NCBI GenBank assembly: GCA_002450895.1
Contig: DKAR01000183.1
Coordinates: forward strand, 4,233-12,746
Direction: 5' to 3'
Source of the DNA: Proteobacteria bacterium UBA6921
GTDB taxonomy: Bacteria; Pseudomonadota; Gammaproteobacteria; SG8-11
DNA: 8,514 nt
The notes below the pieces were generated by a model. It made no database searches and was not told the DNA's origin. It saw only the letters and a list, made by a program, of their open reading frames with translations. Shown here in pieces: positions 5,572 through 8,514 of this stretch. A program made the translations under genes and the position numbers. Each line of letters begins with the position of its first letter. Position 1 is the first letter of the stretch.

Positions 5572-5592
5572 CGGAAAGACGACGTTTTTCCG
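5572..5592. promoter_or_regulatory. 21-bp near-perfect dyad (copy B)
   Basis: Identical to the dyad at 4444-4464, within the unbroken 39-bp match. The candidate regulator is unknown; the AraC protein at 1550-2569 is the only transcription factor in the window, but AraC proteins usually prefer direct repeats. Confidence 0.45.
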
Positions 5593-5600
5593 ATTTCTTT

Positions 5601-5913
5601 GCTTCCGGCATATAAAAGACGGAAAACGCTGGAATCAGGTCGCCGCCGATGCCCCGTTCCAGAGATCGCCCGAACTCAGGGCGCCAACGTAACAGGCCTC
5701 GATCGATCTGCTTTTGCGTTTACCGCAGGCACCAAGTGCAGTTTGGTCCGAGGCAAGGACGTTACCGACGCATGGCGAGCTCAAGAACAGGATCGCTTTT
5801 TCATGAACTCGCGTTCTGGCTTTCTACACGGCGATGGAGAAAGGCTGGCGCTCCAACGTGAAGCGTAAAGAAGAGAGAAACGATGTGTGTCTGCACATGC
5901 ATTGCGAAAGATC
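5601..5913. other. Gene-poor stretch upstream of hcp
   Basis: I see no supportable gene. Short plus-strand frames exist from TTG 5599 and ATG 5649, but neither has a convincing ribosome-binding site or recognisable protein. Translation of the minus strand gives no recognised family. The stretch separates the hcp promoter from the protease terminator. Confidence 0.4.
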
Positions 5914-5943
5914 TCCCCACAGGTTGATACCAACCTGTGGGGA
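5914..5943. terminator. Strong 13-bp hairpin, terminator downstream of the protease gene
   Basis: TCCCCACAGGTTG (5914-5926) and CAACCTGTGGGGA (5931-5943) are exact reverse complements around the 4-base loop ATAC. The stem lies 32 bp after the protease stop on the minus strand. The bases after it are AATTTT on the plus strand and GATCTTT on the minus strand, so it could end transcription from either side, with a modest U-tract in both. Confidence 0.8.
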
Positions 5944-5975
5944 AATTTTGCGTGCGTGAACTTAAATCACTCGAT

Positions 5976-8514
5976 TTAGATAAGTTGCGTTACCGTTACT
6001 GTTACACGCGATGGATTACTCTCGGCTCCTTCACTGTCTTTTGCGCGGAGAAAGATCTGGTGCGTCGTTGTACCAACGCCCGGTTCAGCCCGCAGATCAG
6101 CATAATAAATAACGATTGAGGTACCACCCGGTCCTGGCGTCACAAGGCGATAGACTGTCAGGGGTTCTTCTGCGCCACCGTTTACGCGGGTCGTCCACGT
6201 CAGGTTGGAAAATCCAATCACATCGTGATCGTCCGACGCTGTCCACTTGAACTGTACGGTCGCGTACCCTCCCGCTCCAGCGGCAAAACTCTGACCCGTC
6301 GTTGGACTTGTGATGTTGACTGTGGGCGGAAGATTTGCCGGGTCAGCCTGAACCGTAAGGAGTACGTAGTCATCACCTGTGCTACCAAAACTGTCCGTAC
6401 CTGAAAACCTGATGATGTAATCATTGACAGGCAGCGTCCCCGCAGGAATCGTCAGTTCATAACCCGTACCGATCAACACCCCATCGCGATACCATCCAAC
6501 GTTTTCCGCTGGCAACACATCTCCTGGTTCATTGAGGTCCGAACTGCGGCCACGAAAAACGATGGGTAAGCCCTGATATGTAAACACGCTATTCGCTGCA
6601 TCAATAAACACACGTGGCGTGTAGTTCTGGACGGTTATTGTTGCCGTTCGTGAGACAGTATGACCGGCGGAATCTCTCGTCGTCGCAGTGATTCTATGAA
6701 CGCCCACCGGCAACGTATCCGGGCCCAGAGTCAACGGATTTCCGCTACCAAGCGCCGCCGAAATGTCGCTGCGCCAGCTCACCGGCAATGGGCCGGCATC
6801 ATCGAGATCTTCAGCAGTCGCTTGCAGGACGACGGAATCCTGTCCTGCCGTCACCGTGGTCGACGGCAAAGTGATCGCCAAAAACGGCGGCGTGTCACCG
6901 AGAACGCTGCGCACCGCGGCCAGCGCATTGATACGGCGGCGCACCTGGAACGGGGTACGAGAGTCAGTATGCGCAGTATCCCGTAACACTTGTCGGACCT
7001 GTTCCGGTGTCAACGTCGGGTCTGCAGCCCAGACTAGCGCAGCAACGCCTGCAACAAACGGCGATGCGAAGCTCGTTCCCTGCACGATGCCAGCAACATT
7101 AGCCGGTGTCGCCAGCGCTTCATCCGCCGTGGTCGGATCAGCAACCGACCACAAGACGCCCGGCGCGAAAATGTCGACGGAATTCTCGGCATCAAAATTA
7201 TGGCCATAGTTGGAGAAATCCACCTTGCCGTTATCGTTCCACCCCGTCGCGCCGACACACAACACCTTATCGAGTTCACAAGGGATCACCGCGGTTTCTT
7301 CAAACGAAACACAAAACGGCGCACAGATTTCATCAGTCGCATCGACATCGATATTGTTATTTCCCGCTGCGGCAACCAATAAGATACCGGCACGATCAAG
7401 TGCCTTCGCCAGTTCATCCAGGGGCTCACACACAAACACGCACCAGCCCGCCGGAATCGGGAGAGAAAAACTCATGTTGATAATGCGAGTACCGACGACA
7501 GCGCGCGGCAACTGTTCAGTGGCGTAACGATAGATACTGGAGAAATCCAGCGCGGGTGACTGAATCATGACGAGATTTGTTACCGGACCACCGGGTCCAG
7601 CGACACCGAATCCGTTGTCCGGCAAACCGAACCCTGTTAACGCAACGTGTGTGCCGTGCCACTCGCAGGCGTTGGATATTGGTGCATCCGGGTTGTTACA
7701 GTGACTTGGATCCGGGTTTCCAGTACGCTGCTCACCAATCACCCTCCATCCTTCAGGAAAATCGGCATTGGGAATAAACCCGCCGTCGAGTATCGCCGCT
7801 CCGACGCGATTGCGTAATTTTCCGGTGGCCTCGAGAATGCGCCAGGCTTCAGCCACACCCGTGTCATGTTGAAATAGACTGTCGCCCGCAACATCGGGGG
7901 TGTGGTCCATGTAATTCCAGACATAGGAATTTCGAGAAAAACTGACACCATCCGGCCCACGTGCTCCAGCCGACGCTTCACTGGTCGACCGCTGGAAAAA
8001 TGCTTGTGGGTTGACCAGGGCGTTTAAGCCAACCCGCAGCCCATTCTCCTGGCGCTCACGAGCTATCAACGCCAGGAGCTTGAGCGCGGAAGAATCAGAA
8101 ATTCGTTGCGGCCCGTGAATTCGCGGATCGAGCGTCGACAGTTTTCCGGCAAGATTGGTTGTATCAGCCGTCGATGCGTCCACCTGGATCAAATAATATT
8201 GAGGTCCGCCAACGACACCCAGTTCGCTATTCGCGTCGGTCTCGAACACGACCCTGCCATTCCAGCGCGCGACGAAAGCATCCTTTTCGGCGGGATTGTC
8301 AGTGAGCAGGTACACTTCATTTGATACGAAATTCATCTCATAACCGTTACCTATGTCGGAAACCAACTTCGACAACGGCCTTGGTGATCCGCCATCGATA
8401 CCGGCGATCGTGTCCGCGTCCGCCACAATCTGCTGATCCACAGTAATTGATGGCGGATCAGCTTCTGCGGCAGTCTGGTTAGTATTTTGTGGAGGCGGTA
8501 CTTCGCCACCACCT
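5976..8514 (-). CDS. Subtilisin-like (S8) secreted serine protease with C-terminal Ig/PKD-like domains (5' end outside window)
   Basis: The frame is open to the right edge: 24 further codons (GGEVPPPQNTNQTAAEADPP...) precede GTG 8441, so the true start lies outside. Numbering from that GTG, residues ~38-95 resemble an I9-type inhibitory propeptide (NEVYLLTDNPAEKDAFVARW, then YYLIQVD). The catalytic domain (~205-515) has all S8 residues: D219 (AAILDGG), H262 (WHGTHVA), oxyanion N361 (VAAAGNNN) and S457 (GTSFASPFVAGVAALV). The Asp motif is DGG rather than the common DTG or DSG. Eight cysteines between 248 and 395 suggest disulfides, fitting an extracellular protein. Residues ~520-605, 606-700 and 705-821 look like three beta-sandwich (PKD/Ig-like) domains (for example NLPPTVNITSPTTGQSFAAG). 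The Gly-rich start could follow a lipobox, hence a possible lipoprotein. The target is unknown. Confidence 0.92.
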   Translation of the reverse strand, partial: GGGEVPPPQNTNQTAAEADPPSITVDQQIVADADTIAGIDGGSPRPLSKLVSDIGNGYEMNFVSNEVYLLTDNPAEKDAFVARWNGRVVFETDANSELGVVGGPQYYLIQVDASTADTTNLAGKLSTLDPRIHGPQRISDSSALKLLALIARERQENGLRVGLNALVNPQAFFQRSTSEASAGARGPDGVSFSRNSYVWNYMDHTPDVAGDSLFQHDTGVAEAWRILEATGKLRNRVGAAILDGGFIPNADFPEGWRVIGEQRTGNPDPSHCNNPDAPISNACEWHGTHVALTGFGLPDNGFGVAGPGGPVTNLVMIQSPALDFSSIYRYATEQLPRAVVGTRIINMSFSLPIPAGWCVFVCEPLDELAKALDRAGILLVAAAGNNNIDVDATDEICAPFCVSFEETAVIPCELDKVLCVGATGWNDNGKVDFSNYGHNFDAENSVDIFAPGVLWSVADPTTADEALATPANVAGIVQGTSFASPFVAGVAALVWAADPTLTPEQVRQVLRDTAHTDSRTPFQVRRRINALAAVRSVLGDTPPFLAITLPSTTVTAGQDSVVLQATAEDLDDAGPLPVSWRSDISAALGSGNPLTLGPDTLPVGVHRITATTRDSAGHTVSRTATITVQNYTPRVFIDAANSVFTYQGLPIVFRGRSSDLNEPGDVLPAENVGWYRDGVLIGTGYELTIPAGTLPVNDYIIRFSGTDSFGSTGDDYVLLTVQADPANLPPTVNITSPTTGQSFAAGAGGYATVQFKWTASDDHDVIGFSNLTWTTRVNGGAEEPLTVYRLVTPGPGGTSIVIYYADLRAEPGVGTTTHQIFLRAKDSEGAESNPSRVTVTVTQLI

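Larger units (their letters stand above)
5399..5600 (-). repeat. Direct repeat copy B: control region plus first ~20 codons of the hcp-family gene
   Basis: This is the partner of 4267-4472. The 39 bp at 5562-5600 are identical to 4434-4472. Relative to copy A the leader has five extra bases (AAGTT, which makes a local GAGTTAAGTT) and the coding part lacks three codons. Twelve of 20 aligned N-terminal residues are identical. Similarity ends close to the native-looking hcp start (ATG 5380), placing the fusion joint at about 5380-5400. Confidence 0.9.
5459..5600 (-). promoter_or_regulatory. Promoter/leader of the hcp-family gene
   Basis: This non-coding part of repeat copy B preserves the two conserved blocks of the CMD promoter and the GGAGG ribosome-binding site. 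It should make hcp expression follow that of the CMD-MBL operon. Just outside the repeat, TTTATAT on the minus strand (about 5609-5615) could serve as a -10 box unique to this copy, but this is weak. Confidence 0.6.

Noticed and set aside
5599..5868. Plus-strand frames of 89 and 70 codons in the gap upstream of hcp
   Set aside because: One starts at a TTG within the duplicated block; neither has recognisable motifs or a supported start.
7106..7480. Plus-strand frames opposite the protease catalytic domain
   Set aside because: Shadows of the S8 gene, whose catalytic motifs are all on the minus strand.
1..8514. CRISPR array, insertion sequence or attachment site
   Set aside because: No regularly spaced short repeats, no transposase-like protein and no terminal inverted repeats with target duplication were seen; the only long repeat is the promoter duplication.

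Overview
The window reads as an accessory or surface-protein region of a Gram-negative bacterium of moderate GC content. A gammaproteobacterium fits best (Xanthomonadales or Steroidobacterales-like). That placement rests on gene types only: an SpvB/RHS-type exported protein, an Hcp-family protein, AraC and AhpD-like genes, Sec signals and a modular subtilisin. No rRNA, tRNA, CRISPR array or insertion sequence is visible.

Layout, left to right. (1) 1-1293, minus strand: 5' part of an SpvB/RHS-type exported protein with FG-GAP-like calcium-binding repeats; its 3' end lies outside the window. (2) 1294-1549: divergent control region with several dyads. (3) 1550-2569, plus strand: AraC-family regulator with an N-terminal cupin. 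(4) 2570-2767: short convergent spacer with a hairpin. (5) 4335-2768, minus strand: two-gene operon, AhpD-like carboxymuconolactone decarboxylase (CMD) family protein followed by a Sec-exported metallo-beta-lactamase-fold hydrolase. (6) 4336-4843: the operon's control region plus gene-poor DNA and hairpins. (7) 5458-4844, minus strand: an Hcp-family protein with an unusual N-terminal extension. (8) 5459-5975: its control region, gene-poor DNA and a strong terminator hairpin. (9) 5976 to the right edge, minus strand: large secreted subtilisin-like (S8) protease with C-terminal Ig/PKD-like domains; its start lies outside the window.

The most unusual structure is a direct repeat of about 200 bp. 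The control region, ribosome-binding site and first ~23 codons of the CMD gene (4267-4472) are repeated upstream of and into the Hcp-family gene (5399-5600). In the upstream 112 bp, 97 positions are identical without gaps, including one unbroken 39-bp block that holds a near-perfect 21-bp dyad; a tandem TAGGGT pair is also kept. The Hcp-family protein therefore begins with a CMD-like leader, followed by a signal-peptide-like segment and then a full-length Hcp domain. This suggests that hcp captured the CMD promoter and start, putting hcp and the CMD-MBL operon under common control. The nearby AraC regulator is an obvious candidate, but nothing in the sequence proves it.

Four of the six genes (SpvB-type, MBL, Hcp-like, protease) carry or probably carry export signals, so the region looks dedicated to envelope or extracellular functions. 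No T6SS structural genes are present.
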